A stretch of 64,000 bases of DNA from Pararoseomonas sp. SCSIO 73927 (GTDB taxonomy: Bacteria > Pseudomonadota > Alphaproteobacteria > Acetobacterales > Acetobacteraceae), in the NCBI RefSeq assembly GCF_037040815.1, contig NZ_CP146232.1, positions 1,544,501-1,608,500 on the forward strand, read 5' to 3'. The notes beneath the pieces are model-generated. The model did not search any database. It worked only from the letters and a program-made list of their open reading frames with translations, and was not told where the DNA came from. Every line of letters begins with the position of its first letter. Position 1 is the stretch's first letter. This document shows, piece after piece, positions 17,379-26,058 of the stretch. The position numbers were made by a program, and so were the translations under genes.

Positions 17379-18215
17379 TCAGTACTCCAGGATGATCAGG
17401 CCGTCGGCGCCCTTGCCGCCGTTCCCGCCGGCAACGCCGCCCGCGGCGCCGGCGCCGGGGAGCGACGCCGTGCCGCCGATCTGCGGGGTCGTCGCGTCGC
17501 TCGCCGCGCTGCCCGGAGCGGCGGACGAGAATGCCGGCCCACCACCGCCGCCTGTTCGCCCGTTGTCGCCGGTCACGAACCCTGTGCCGCCGCCCAGGCC
17601 GGTGAAGCCCTTGGCGTTCACTCCGGCGGTGATGCCGGGGGTGCCCGCCGCACCACCAGGGGAGGAGATGATGCCGTTGGCACCCGTCCCGCCGCCGCCA
17701 CCCCCGCAACTTGCGTAGTTCAGGATGATGGTGGAGCCGCCCGCCCCGCCGGTTCCGCCCGCGATGCCCGCCACACCGCCGATGCCGCCTGCCCCCACGG
17801 TCAGGTTCAGGATCTGCCCGGGGGTAACGACGAGGTAGCCCTCGACATAGGCACCCGCGCCGCCGCCGGCTGCCGCGGAGTTAGGGTTCGCCGACCCGCC
17901 GCCGCCGCCGCCGCCCGCCCACATGCGAAAGCGCACGCGCGTGACGCCGGGCGGGACGACCCAGGCCTGGGAGGTGGTGATGAACTCCGCCTTGCCGCCC
18001 CGGAGCACCCGGATGGCCTGCAGCACCTGAGCCCAATTGCCGGCGCTCGGCACCAGGCCTGCCGCCTCAATGATGGCCAGCAATTCCTCCTGGATGGCGT
18101 TCCTATCAGCGGCCGCCAAGCCGGTTCCGCCGATGCCGGCCGACTTGTTCTTGTCGCGGTAGCCGCGGCGGCCAGCGCCGATGTCGACGTTGTTCCAGGC
18201 GGTCGTGCGATCCAT
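17379..18215 (-). CDS. Glycine-rich tail fibre/adhesin-like protein
   Basis: 278 aa. Residues 1-100 resemble the N-terminal attachment part of Mu-type tail proteins (AWNNVDIGAG, then AIQEELLAIIEAAGL). From about 120 to the end the protein is dominated by glycine runs (GGGGGGG, GGTGGAGG, GGNGGKGADG) with a final ILEY. Such glycine-rich domains occur in phage adhesins that fold as polyglycine sandwiches; that structural link is an inference. ATG at 18215 overlaps the upstream TGA (TGATG). Confidence 0.74.
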   Translation of the reverse strand: MDRTTAWNNVDIGAGRRGYRDKNKSAGIGGTGLAAADRNAIQEELLAIIEAAGLVPSAGNWAQVLQAIRVLRGGKAEFITTSQAWVVPPGVTRVRFRMWAGGGGGGGSANPNSAAAGGGAGAYVEGYLVVTPGQILNLTVGAGGIGGVAGIAGGTGGAGGSTIILNYASCGGGGGGTGANGIISSPGGAAGTPGITAGVNAKGFTGLGGGTGFVTGDNGRTGGGGGPAFSSAAPGSAASDATTPQIGGTASLPGAGAAGGVAGGNGGKGADGLIILEY

Positions 18216-18802
18216 CAGGTGGCCTCGTAGGAGAAGACGACGGTGGTGTGGGCGGGGGCGAGGTCCCGGATCACGCATTCGACGAGGTTGGGCGCGAACT
18301 CCCCGAGGAAGTCGCCGCACTCCGTCACGCCGCACTCCGCCTCGATCTCGCGCTCCAGGGGCAGGTGGACGGTCCAGACGAAGATCTCGTCCTCGGGGGT
18401 CAGCTCGTCCCCGCACTCAGCTTCGCCGCAGACAGTGGGCTCGCTCTCCTCGATCGTGATGGCCACCCCCAGCTTGGCGGCCAGGTCGACGAAGAAGGCG
18501 ATGCTGGCGCCGCCGCGCGTGGTCCAGCGCTGATGCGCGATCGCGCGCCGCCCCTCCATGTCGAGGCCGAGCCCATCGCGGCCGCAGGGATCCGGACCGA
18601 GCACCCGCTCAAAATCCGGAAGCATCTCCGTCGCCGTGCGCGGGTCCAGTTCTTCCAGCAGCGCGGCCGCGCGCTCGCCGGTCCAGGCTAGCTCGCTGGC
18701 GAACGGCGCGAGGAGGGCACCGATCTCGCCGCTCGCCATGGCTCGGCCGGGGGGGAGGAGGCCCTGGAGCTGAGCGTGGTGGTCCTCTCGGGTGTGGCTC
18801 AT
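18215..18802 (-). CDS. DUF2313 (YmfQ-like) tail protein, Mu gp48 equivalent
   Basis: 195 aa. The N-terminal LLPPGRAMAS and RTATEMLPDFERVLG are the DUF2313 signature; it follows baseplate J in Mu-type phages, acting in baseplate assembly or fibre attachment. Pairs of Cys (CGEAECGD, CGVTECGD) near the C-terminus may bind metal. Start ATG at 18802 overlaps the upstream stop by four bases. Confidence 0.87.
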   Translation of the reverse strand: MSHTREDHHAQLQGLLPPGRAMASGEIGALLAPFASELAWTGERAAALLEELDPRTATEMLPDFERVLGPDPCGRDGLGLDMEGRRAIAHQRWTTRGGASIAFFVDLAAKLGVAITIEESEPTVCGEAECGDELTPEDEIFVWTVHLPLEREIEAECGVTECGDFLGEFAPNLVECVIRDLAPAHTTVVFSYEAT

Positions 18803-19860
18803 GCCCAGGTCACCGAACCCGGGACGTAGGTGGGGAGCTGCCCCCAACCCGGGACCGGGTCGGCCACCGGGGAGATGATGCGATGCCAGTTCTCTCCGTC
18901 CGCGGCCGAGATGGCGGCGGACAGCCGCGAGAGGTGCAGCACTTCTCCGGGCGCGACTTCGGCCGCGTGGAACTCGACCATCGCGGCCTCCGCGGCCGCG
19001 CGCGCGGCCGACGTGTCGGGATCCAGCTTCACCGTGTAAGCGATCGGGAATGCGGCCGGCGGCAGAACCGTCACGGCCGCGGTCACAGGCCGCTCTGCCT
19101 CAATGGTTGCGGCCACGTCCACGACCAGCGGCGCAGGCGGGATCCCGCCCTCCTCGGTGAGAAAGAGCACTGCGACGGTGCCGCGGCCGTACTGCCCGGG
19201 ATAGACAAAGACCTCCCCGACGCCGGCGATCTGGCGCGCCCAGCGCTTGTAGTCGCTCGCCTTGCCGCCGGCCGGTGGATCCTGGATGCGATCCAGGAGG
19301 CGGCTCAACAGGCGGTCGTCGCTCTCCTCCTCCTCGCCGCCCCTGATGCCATCGCCGGCGACGGTGACCGCGCCGACAACGCCGGGGATGGGGCTGACGA
19401 AATCCAAGGTGGTGCCGACCTCGGTGTTGGCCGCCGAGCCCGCCACCAAGGCCGTCACTGCGAGCGTGGCACCGCCGCCGGCCCCGACGGTCGCGTCGAC
19501 GTCAGTGACGAACCGCACGTCGTCGCCACGGCGGAGTTCCGCGCCGGCCGGGATGATGGCGCCCTGCGTGGCGCCCGAAACGGTGCAGGTGTCGCCATGG
19601 GCGAAGGTCCGGGCCAGGCGGGCCACGCCCCAGATCGAGGCATGACGCGCCAGTACCTCGTCCTCCGCCGTGTCGGGCAGCAGCTGCTTGGCGTTCCAGT
19701 CCAAGTGCTGGTGGTGTTCCTCGGCTCCGAGCGCGGTGACCCGGACAAGGATCTCCTCGATCGAGCGGCGCAAGCGAGCGTCGGAGCCGGATAGGACGCT
19801 CTCGACCTCCGCACGGAGGCGGGCGCGCATCTCGGCCGGGGTGGAGCGGACGAAGGGCAT
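18799..19860 (-). CDS. Baseplate J-like protein (Mu gp47)
   Basis: 353 aa. Typical baseplate wedge protein: AELRRGDDVRFVTD, GSAANTEVGTTLDFVSPIPGV, GGEEEESDDRLLSRLLDRIQDPPAGG and YKRWARQIAGVGEVFVYP are all conserved in the J family. Start ATG at 19860 is supported by TGATG coupling to the upstream gene; a longer reading would run through that gene. Confidence 0.94.
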   Translation of the reverse strand: MPFVRSTPAEMRARLRAEVESVLSGSDARLRRSIEEILVRVTALGAEEHHQHLDWNAKQLLPDTAEDEVLARHASIWGVARLARTFAHGDTCTVSGATQGAIIPAGAELRRGDDVRFVTDVDATVGAGGGATLAVTALVAGSAANTEVGTTLDFVSPIPGVVGAVTVAGDGIRGGEEEESDDRLLSRLLDRIQDPPAGGKASDYKRWARQIAGVGEVFVYPGQYGRGTVAVLFLTEEGGIPPAPLVVDVAATIEAERPVTAAVTVLPPAAFPIAYTVKLDPDTSAARAAAEAAMVEFHAAEVAPGEVLHLSRLSAAISAADGENWHRIISPVADPVPGWGQLPTYVPGSVTWA

Positions 19861-20312
19861 CAGACAGGCACCGTGAGACTGAAGACGCTGCCATCCGGCA
19901 GGGCCGCGTCGATCTGCAGGTCCATCCAGGCTTCCCGTCCATAGGAGGCGGCAACCTGGAGCGCGGTGATCAGGCCGTCCTCGATCATCCACTGCAGGGC
20001 GGCGCGGGCGTAGCGTTCGGCCTGCCGCAGCACGGCCGTGGTGGTGCTCTCGCGATCGAGAAGCCAGAGGTGGGAGCCCCAGCGGTCATCTGGGGCCAGC
20101 ACGTCGAGCGGCGATCCTCGGCGATCCGGCCGCCCTCCGAAGGCAACGAACGCCCGCTCGTCGGGGAGGCGGGCGCCCGGCTCGGCCCGCCGGTCGATGA
20201 AGAGCGACAGGAGCACCGCGGTGCCGAGGCCGTCATCGTGCGCCAGGGCGCCGGACGAGGACCGCGCCAGCACGGCCTCGCCGACCCCGTTGTCCCAAAG
20301 GAGGCCGATCAT
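19860..20312 (-). CDS. Phage GP46-family baseplate protein (gp25/lysozyme-like wedge)
   Basis: 150 aa. Motifs LFIDRRAEPG, DRWGSHLWLLDRES, ERYARAALQWMIEDGL and the C-terminal LQIDAALPDGSVFSLTV are those of Mu gp46. It forms part of the inner baseplate between gp45 spike and gp47. Overlaps both neighbours. Confidence 0.92.
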   Translation of the reverse strand: MIGLLWDNGVGEAVLARSSSGALAHDDGLGTAVLLSLFIDRRAEPGARLPDERAFVAFGGRPDRRGSPLDVLAPDDRWGSHLWLLDRESTTTAVLRQAERYARAALQWMIEDGLITALQVAASYGREAWMDLQIDAALPDGSVFSLTVPV

Positions 20313-20881
20313 GCGCCCCCCTGCATCAGCGGGGATGGCGGCGCGGCGGCGTCCGGGTGGCCGTGCTCGTCGTAGGATTGGCGCATGTCCGCCATGGTGA
20401 CGCCGCCGGATTCACAGCGGTCCCGGATCTCGCCCGTGCACTCCAGCAGCGGGCTATCGACCCGGACCTTCGTCTCCCCTTTCAGCTCGATTTCCAGGCC
20501 TTCAGCCCGGATCTTCCGCTCGCCCGTCAGGATCACGCGGTGCCCGGCGCCGCCCGCGTCCTGGTAGCTGTACAAGCACACCTCGCCCGCCCCGAGGCCG
20601 CCCGGCCGGAAGCGGGGATCCTCGACGGCGACGGCGACGGGATGGTCCCGGCTGCCGCCGACGCACACGACAACCACGTGGGCGCCGGCAAGCGGCGCGG
20701 TGGCCAGCCCGTAGGTCTGGACATGGTCCACGTCCTCCCGGGTCTCGTCGGCGAGCATGGTCACCTGCAGCTTCTGCAGGCCTTGCCCATCGGTGGCCGC
20801 GTGCAGCACCGCCCGGCCGACGGCGAGCATGACGCGGCGGCGCAAGGGCGCGATCAGGCGCTGGAACTGCCCCGGGGTCAC
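20309..20881 (-). CDS. Baseplate assembly protein V (tail spike tip, Mu gp45)
   Basis: 190 aa. OB-fold N-terminus (GLQKLQVTMLADETREDVDHVQTYG), a beta-strand middle (GERKIRAEGLEIELKG) and a C-terminal YDEHGHPD. In this family a C-terminal HxH motif holds the metal at the tip of the membrane-piercing spike; HGH fits. Start GTG/ATG at 20881 overlaps the upstream stop by four bases. Confidence 0.92.
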   Translation of the reverse strand: MTPGQFQRLIAPLRRRVMLAVGRAVLHAATDGQGLQKLQVTMLADETREDVDHVQTYGLATAPLAGAHVVVVCVGGSRDHPVAVAVEDPRFRPGGLGAGEVCLYSYQDAGGAGHRVILTGERKIRAEGLEIELKGETKVRVDSPLLECTGEIRDRCESGGVTMADMRQSYDEHGHPDAAAPPSPLMQGGA

Positions 20882-22149
20882 GGCTTGCTCCGGCCCGGCG
20901 GGGGCTGCTCACCGGGCTTCAGCCGCACGAAGCGGCCCCGGTCGTCCTCGTAGAAGTCGCCCTCGCCACCCATCAGGCCGCCGCCCTTCTTCTTGCCCTG
21001 CCCCTGGTTGCTGGCGGGCTCGGCGATGCGCGCGAAGGCGTCCTTGCGCGTGACCTGCAGCTCGGTCAGCGAGCCGTCTTGCGTGACGGCCCACTTCACC
21101 CCGGCGACGAGCAGCTCCTCGCGGACGTCAAGGTAGGCGTCTGCCACGGGCACCATGGTGTTGGGGCGCCAGAGCGCGCCGGTGGAGCCTCGCCAGCCCG
21201 GGACGGTGTAGGTCGGCCGCCGCGAGCGACCGGCGGCGACGCGCACGTCCCACTCGGCCCGCTCCTGGAAGCTGGCGCCACCCCCCTGCGTTTCGGCGAT
21301 GATGACCTTCGGTCGGTAGCGCCCGATCTCGGCGTCCCGTGCCCGTCCCTGGCCGCGGAGAGTGCCCTGCGCGGCCTTCGGCCCGGTGCCGTGGCGCTCC
21401 ACCAGGACCGGCTTGCGCTCGTTCGTGACGTCATAGAGGCCCTCGCCGTCGACCTTCCCGCCCTGCGCCTGGCCGCGCACGACAACCAGGTGGTGGCGCT
21501 GGCTCCAGTCGAAGACGCCCTTGGCCTTCCGGATGTTGCCCTCCGGGCCGCCGAGCTGGATCGGCCCGGCGCCGGTGCCGCCGAGGCCCGAGCGGGTGAT
21601 CAGCAGCGTGCCGCGACCGTTGCCCGTGGCCAGCACCGCCCTTTGCCGGCAGTGCCGCTCGATCGTGTCCCAGGCCGCCTCGCCGGGCTCGATCGAGAAG
21701 CGCGGGAACACCGCGCCGACGTCGCACTGCGCTTCGACCAGGATGCCGTAGGGGGCACAGATGCGCCGGCATGCCTCGTCGAGCTTGATGTTCTTCCACT
21801 CGTGCGGGCCGTCGAGCACGGCCGCGCAGTCGACGAGGTCCTGCGTGCGCTCGCGGCCGGTGATGGTCAGGACGTGATCGGTCTCGTCGTACTCGGGGTC
21901 GACGGCCTCGATGAAGCCCTCGATGACGATCTCCCCGTCCAGCGTCGCCTTGAAGGCCTGCCCGGGCAGGATGAGACGCGGCTTGTCCTCGCCAGCCCAG
22001 CGCTCTGCAAGCTTCAGTTCCATCTTCCCGGCGACGGCTTCGATCCCGACCTCGATCGAGGCCTCACGCCAGCCGCGGTGGATCCGGTCGGCGATCACCA
22101 CCTCCAGCCCGGCCGCACTGGTGAAGCCCCTCCGGGTGGTCTCGCTCAC
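20878..22149 (-). CDS. Baseplate hub protein (Mu gpP / late control D-like)
   Basis: 423 aa. Family features: N-terminal AGLEVVIADRIHRGWREASIEVGIEA, the hub motif DHVLTITGRERTQDLVDCAAV and the binding domain ILVEAQCDVGAVFPRFSIEPGE. It forms the hub around the spike. The C-terminus is basic and proline-rich (GEQPPPGRSKP). Overlaps the N-like and V genes. Confidence 0.92.
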   Translation of the reverse strand: MSETTRRGFTSAAGLEVVIADRIHRGWREASIEVGIEAVAGKMELKLAERWAGEDKPRLILPGQAFKATLDGEIVIEGFIEAVDPEYDETDHVLTITGRERTQDLVDCAAVLDGPHEWKNIKLDEACRRICAPYGILVEAQCDVGAVFPRFSIEPGEAAWDTIERHCRQRAVLATGNGRGTLLITRSGLGGTGAGPIQLGGPEGNIRKAKGVFDWSQRHHLVVVRGQAQGGKVDGEGLYDVTNERKPVLVERHGTGPKAAQGTLRGQGRARDAEIGRYRPKVIIAETQGGGASFQERAEWDVRVAAGRSRRPTYTVPGWRGSTGALWRPNTMVPVADAYLDVREELLVAGVKWAVTQDGSLTELQVTRKDAFARIAEPASNQGQGKKKGGGLMGGEGDFYEDDRGRFVRLKPGEQPPPGRSKP

Positions 22150-23528
22150 CGCTCGACCTCCAGCTCGACACCGCCCGGCACGAAGCTCGGGTGACGGGCG
22201 CCGGTGCGCGCGGCGAGGGCGGCGGCGCGGTCCAGGAGGCCGTCCAGGTCGTCGCCGTCCAGCCGATAGGCCAGGAGGGTGGCGGACATGGTGGCCGGCA
22301 GGGTGAGGCGCTGAAGCACCGGCAGGCGCGCAGCGCGCACGCCGATCTCCCGGATGGACTGAGCGCGGATGGTGGTGGCCGCCCGCCAGCAGGCCACCAG
22401 CCCTGCGGACGTGGCCTCGTCTGCCGCTTGGTCCAGCACCGCAGCCACCTGGTCCCGCGCGGCGATCGCCTCCTCGCGAGAGACGAAGGGGATCTCCGCC
22501 GCTGCGCGCGCCGCCTCGCAGCCCGCGGACACCTGCAGTAGTACCCGCAGGGCGCGGACAGCCTCGAAGGTCTGTACCTGGCTGGAGGTCGCGCCCGGTC
22601 CTGGCCCTGGCACCGGGCCCACCCCTGGCACGAGCACCGGCGCCGGCACCGTGATCGGTGGGGCCTCTGCCAGGCGGGTCAGGGCCACGAAAGCGGCGCG
22701 TGGCTGGGCCAAGGTCTCCAGCACCGCGGGAGGACTGGAGGTGGCCGTCGCGAAGGCGGCCGGGCTCAGCACGGCCGCGCCGCCGGCCTGATGCGAGAGG
22801 GCACGCGGGAGGGCAGTGAGGGCAGAGGCGACGTCCGACATGAAGGTCGCGCCGGAGCCGCCTGCCAGGCCCACAAGCCCCGCGATCGCGCGCCCTGTCA
22901 CCGTGCTGGACAGCGCGGCGGCGAGGCCGGACCCGTTGAAGAGGCCGAGGACCGAACTCGCCACGCCCTGGACGACGCCGAGCACCCGGCCAATGGCGCG
23001 GTCGTAGCGGGCGATGGTGCGCTGAATGCGGCCGACCTCCGTCCGCGCCTCATCCATCAGCTCGTCAATTTCGCGGTTCAGCCGCCCGAGAAAGTCCTCC
23101 GCCACCTCAGGCGCTGGCTTCGTGCCGTAGCGCTGGCAGGTGAAGTTCAGGAAGGCGACCCGGCGCTTGTCCTGGCTCTGGCGGATCCGCAGGTCCAAAA
23201 CCGCGACCTGCAGCTCGCCGTAAAGGTGGTGCTCCAGCTGCTTCGGGCCGGGCTTGCGGAACATCTCCCGCATCGCCTCTGCCTGTTCGAGCACGTCATC
23301 CCCGATGAGGATGCCCTCGACGGCGAAGTCCTCGGGACCGAGCCCCAAATCCTCGTGCCAGGGCTCGTCACGGCCCGGGAAGGCGTGGGCAACCCACCGG
23401 CGGATCAGGCCGTCCTCGGCCACCGCGGCCCAGAAGGACTGTCCGCCGAGCGCGGCATTCCGGAAGATGCGGTCCAGCGGTCCGCTGACGCTACCCGTGC
23501 CGAGGAGGGTGCTGAGGGTGACGCTCAT
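22146..23528 (-). CDS. DNA circularisation/tail protein N (Mu gpN)
   Basis: 460 aa. N-terminal DNA_circ_N domain: GGQSFWAAVAEDGLIRRWVAHAFPGRDEP and AFLNFTCQRYG. Family members link tail tape measure to baseplate; the 'DNA circularisation' label is historical. The central region has a long Pro/Gly linker (about 300). Start ATG at 23528 overlaps the tape-measure stop by one base. Confidence 0.92.
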   Translation of the reverse strand: MSVTLSTLLGTGSVSGPLDRIFRNAALGGQSFWAAVAEDGLIRRWVAHAFPGRDEPWHEDLGLGPEDFAVEGILIGDDVLEQAEAMREMFRKPGPKQLEHHLYGELQVAVLDLRIRQSQDKRRVAFLNFTCQRYGTKPAPEVAEDFLGRLNREIDELMDEARTEVGRIQRTIARYDRAIGRVLGVVQGVASSVLGLFNGSGLAAALSSTVTGRAIAGLVGLAGGSGATFMSDVASALTALPRALSHQAGGAAVLSPAAFATATSSPPAVLETLAQPRAAFVALTRLAEAPPITVPAPVLVPGVGPVPGPGPGATSSQVQTFEAVRALRVLLQVSAGCEAARAAAEIPFVSREEAIAARDQVAAVLDQAADEATSAGLVACWRAATTIRAQSIREIGVRAARLPVLQRLTLPATMSATLLAYRLDGDDLDGLLDRAAALAARTGARHPSFVPGGVELEVER

Positions 23529-25630
23529 CAGTCGGCCATGCTCAGGCCGCGCCGCACGTCGAGGCCGATCCGCGGGTCATCCATGCGGCCGGTCACGTTC
23601 GTGCGGTTGTCCTGGATCTCGATCTGGAGCTTGCCGCCGGCGTTGACGCGGACCTCCTCGCGCTGTCGCGCCGCCGGCGGCGGGGCCGAAGGGGGCAGGA
23701 GGAGAGGGTTGCGGGCTCCGCCAGGCGGAAGGAGACGCACGCCGTCACGCGGTGAGGCCTGCGGATCCGGCATCACATCGCCAAGGAAGAGGCCGCGCGG
23801 CGGCAGGGCCGGCACATCCGGCATGTCCTCGTCGTCGTAGCCGTCTATCCGCTGCGCCCGCCCGGCCATGCGGCGGTTGACCTGGCCCTGCGCCGGCCCG
23901 GGCTGGCCGACATTCGCATCCCGGTCGAGGAAGCGCACGGCCTCTACGACCTTGTCCATGATGGGCTTTACCGTGTCCCAAGCGGCCCGGAAGGCGGCCT
24001 CAATCCGCTCCCACAGACCCTCGAAGAAAGAGGCCAGGGGCTCCCATGCGGCCTGCAGCGCGTCGGTCACGCCCAGCGCGTCCAGAACGGGCTTGATGAC
24101 ACCCCAGGCCGCGGTGAAGGGCGAGGTGATGAAGGTCCAGAGGTTCCGGAAGAACCCCGGCATGACGGACCAGGCACGCTGGATCAGGGCGGCGGCCGCG
24201 GTGAACGGGGAGGTGATGAAGGTCCAGAGGTTCCGGAAGAACCCCGGCATGGCGGACCAGGCGCGCTGGATGAAGGCGGCGACCCCGGCGAAGAGCGGAC
24301 CCAGCACCGATCGGAGCCACTGCACCTGCGGATCCCGTGCGATGCGCCGGAAGAGGTTGGAGAACCAGGTGCTGATCGGCCCCCAGTTCCGGTAGATCAG
24401 CGTCACGGCGCCGGCGATCGCGGCCAGGCCGGCGATGACCCAGCCTACCGGCGTGGTCAGCAGCGCGACGCCGAGGGTGATGACGGCGACTGCCATGGAG
24501 GCGAGGGCAGAGATTACAGGACCGGCGACGATGGCAGCGATCGCGCCCAGTGCCAGCTCCAGCCCGCCGTATCGCTCCACCAGCGGGCCGACGATGCCGT
24601 TGACCACCTCGAACACCGCGCTGAGCCTCTGCATCAGCGGCGGCACCTCGGCCGTGCCAACCACCAGCTCGCGCACGCCACGGCCGAGGGCGAGCAGCTG
24701 CCCTCCCAGCGTGGAGGACCATCGCTGCAAGGTGCCGTCGGCGGAGAGCCGCTCGGTCCAGGAGAGCAGCTCACCGAGCTGCGTCTTCAGGAAGTCGAAC
24801 ACGCCGCCCTGCATGACGAGGAGACGGAAGCGCCCCCAGGTGTCCGACAGGTTCGACATCATGCCGTCCCAGCTCTGGGCCAGGGCCTCCATCCCCCCGC
24901 CGAACTTCTGGGTCCAGGCGCGGGTGATGGCCTCAGCGATGAGGGCGCGGTTCGTCTTGGCCACCACCGAGCGCATGCGGCGCCCGTTGTTCTCCCACTC
25001 GATGACCGCGCGCTCGCCCTCGACCTTGGCGAAGACGCCGAAGCGCTCCAGCGGGTCGAACTCCCCGCGCAGCGCGGCCGCCAGGGCCGTGACGGCCTCG
25101 GAGTAGCGGGTGCCCATGATGGCGGCCGCGTCGCCTGCGCGCTCCAGCGCCCCCTTCGTGGGATCGAGGCCGAGGTTCCGGATGTCGAGGAAGGCCCGCG
25201 TTACCTCCCCCAGCTCGTAGGGGGTCCGGCGGGCGAAGTCGCTCACCCAGTCGAGGGCGCGCTGGGCACCGGCGGAGCTGCCCTCGACCCGCTCCAGCGT
25301 GATCCGGATCCGCTCCATCTCGGCAGCCGGCCGCACGAAGCCGGCGTTGAACCCGGCCAGCGACGCAAAGCCGAGGGCGGTGCCGGCAATGGCACCGAGG
25401 CCTGTCATCCGGTTCGCCAAGCCACCGACCATCCCCATGGCGTACCGCGCCTGGTGACCGACGCCCTGCAGGGCGTCGCTTAGCCGGCCCACCCCCGCCA
25501 CGCTGCCCAGCTGGCGCGTCATGCCGTTCACTGCCGCGATCGGGCGCGTGAAGGCCTGAACCTGCGCGTGCGCCTGCGCGAGCGGGCGCGTCAGCTGGTT
25601 CACCGCGGTGAGGATGAGGGCGAGGCGCAC
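23528..25630 (-). CDS. Phage tail tape measure protein
   Basis: 700 aa. N-terminal tape-measure region (LAGFNAGFVRPAAEMERIRITLERVEGS, YSEAVTALAAALRGEFDPLERFGV), hydrophobic membrane-spanning stretches around 360-410 (VISALASMAVAVITLGVALL) and a repeated Trp-rich segment (MPGFFRNLWTFITSPFTAA) present twice. It sets tail length. It lies right after the frameshifted tail chaperone, as in nearly all tailed phages. Confidence 0.95.
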   Translation of the reverse strand: MRLALILTAVNQLTRPLAQAHAQVQAFTRPIAAVNGMTRQLGSVAGVGRLSDALQGVGHQARYAMGMVGGLANRMTGLGAIAGTALGFASLAGFNAGFVRPAAEMERIRITLERVEGSSAGAQRALDWVSDFARRTPYELGEVTRAFLDIRNLGLDPTKGALERAGDAAAIMGTRYSEAVTALAAALRGEFDPLERFGVFAKVEGERAVIEWENNGRRMRSVVAKTNRALIAEAITRAWTQKFGGGMEALAQSWDGMMSNLSDTWGRFRLLVMQGGVFDFLKTQLGELLSWTERLSADGTLQRWSSTLGGQLLALGRGVRELVVGTAEVPPLMQRLSAVFEVVNGIVGPLVERYGGLELALGAIAAIVAGPVISALASMAVAVITLGVALLTTPVGWVIAGLAAIAGAVTLIYRNWGPISTWFSNLFRRIARDPQVQWLRSVLGPLFAGVAAFIQRAWSAMPGFFRNLWTFITSPFTAAAALIQRAWSVMPGFFRNLWTFITSPFTAAWGVIKPVLDALGVTDALQAAWEPLASFFEGLWERIEAAFRAAWDTVKPIMDKVVEAVRFLDRDANVGQPGPAQGQVNRRMAGRAQRIDGYDDEDMPDVPALPPRGLFLGDVMPDPQASPRDGVRLLPPGGARNPLLLPPSAPPPAARQREEVRVNAGGKLQIEIQDNRTNVTGRMDDPRIGLDVRRGLSMAD
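24123..24296 (-). repeat. 87-bp tandem duplication inside the tape-measure gene
   Basis: Two units (24123-24209, 24210-24296) of 87 bp, i.e. 29 codons, nearly identical, keeping the reading frame. The translated unit holds MPGFFRNLWTFITSPFTAA. Duplications like this change tape length in steps, hence tail length. Confidence 0.85.
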
Positions 25631-25633
25631 CGG

Positions 25634-26058
25634 CTAGTGGCTTCCGTTCACCCGCCGGTCCCAGGCGCTGGCGCGGGCGCCGAGGAACCGGAGTTCGGTG
25701 GCGCCCCAGCTTCGCCAGTCTGCGGCGATGCCGAAATGCCCAAAGATGAGGTCGAGCCACTCAGGCCAGCCACGAGGCCACTCGGCAAAAAACCCTGCAC
25801 CGCCGTCAGCACCTTCATGCCGTCCTCCAGGTCGAGGCTGCGGCATTCGGAAACGGAGATGCCGGCCGCGTTGGCGGCCAGCACCGTCAGCAGCACACCG
25901 ACATCCGCCTGGCCGTCGGCGCCGGTGGCCGACCCGAAGGCATCCATCATCGCCCCGAGATTGGGCTTCACGAAGGTCAGCTCGGTGACCCGGTCCACGA
26001 CCTCACCCGTCGCGGTGGAGCGGCGCTCGATCGGGTGCTTCAGCTTGAGAGGCGTCAC
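25634..26058 (-). CDS. Tail assembly chaperone, -1 frameshift product
   Basis: A second product is predicted from the chaperone gene. Translation begins at GTG 26058, reads 91 codons to the T TTT TTG heptamer at 25792-25786, slips back one base, and continues for 50 codons to the stop at 25634, giving 141 aa. The extension (AEWPRGWPEWLDLIFGHFG, then ADWRSWGATELRF) has the Trp-rich look of Mu gp42-type partners. The long form is normally needed at low level for loading tape measure. Confidence 0.82.
25648..26058 (-). CDS. Tail assembly chaperone, short form (Mu gp41-like)
   Basis: 136 aa in the unshifted frame. LKHPIERRSTATGEVVDRVTELTF and the Leu-rich helix (VLLTVLAANAAGIS) match the phage TAC_7 family. 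After the slippery site at codons 90-91 the frame continues as a low-complexity tail (Ser/Ala/Pro/Gly), typical of the non-shifted form. GTG start at 26058 overlaps the tail-tube stop (GTGA). Confidence 0.88.
   Translation of the reverse strand: MTPLKLKHPIERRSTATGEVVDRVTELTFVKPNLGAMMDAFGSATGADGQADVGVLLTVLAANAAGISVSECRSLDLEDGMKVLTAVQGFLPSGLVAGLSGSTSSLGISASPQTGEAGAPPNSGSSAPAPAPGTGG
25786..25792 (-). promoter_or_regulatory. Slippery heptamer T TTT TTG for -1 ribosomal frameshift
   Basis: The heptamer is in the correct phase: zero-frame codons are GGT TTT TTG, so both A- and P-site tRNAs can re-pair after a one-base slip. It is the only T run in this GC-rich gene. The -1 frame is open to 25634. 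Confidence 0.85.

Noticed and set aside
13844..18215. Diversity-generating retroelement acting on the tail genes
   Set aside because: No reverse transcriptase and no template/variable repeat pair were seen.
17379..18416. Longer version of the glycine-rich tail protein
   Set aside because: The extra N-terminus overlaps DUF2313 in another frame and has no coupling signal; ATG at 18215 does.
24123..24296. Tape-measure duplication as a frameshift or assembly error
   Set aside because: The period is 87 bp (29 codons) and the frame continues cleanly to the stop with sequence differences between units.
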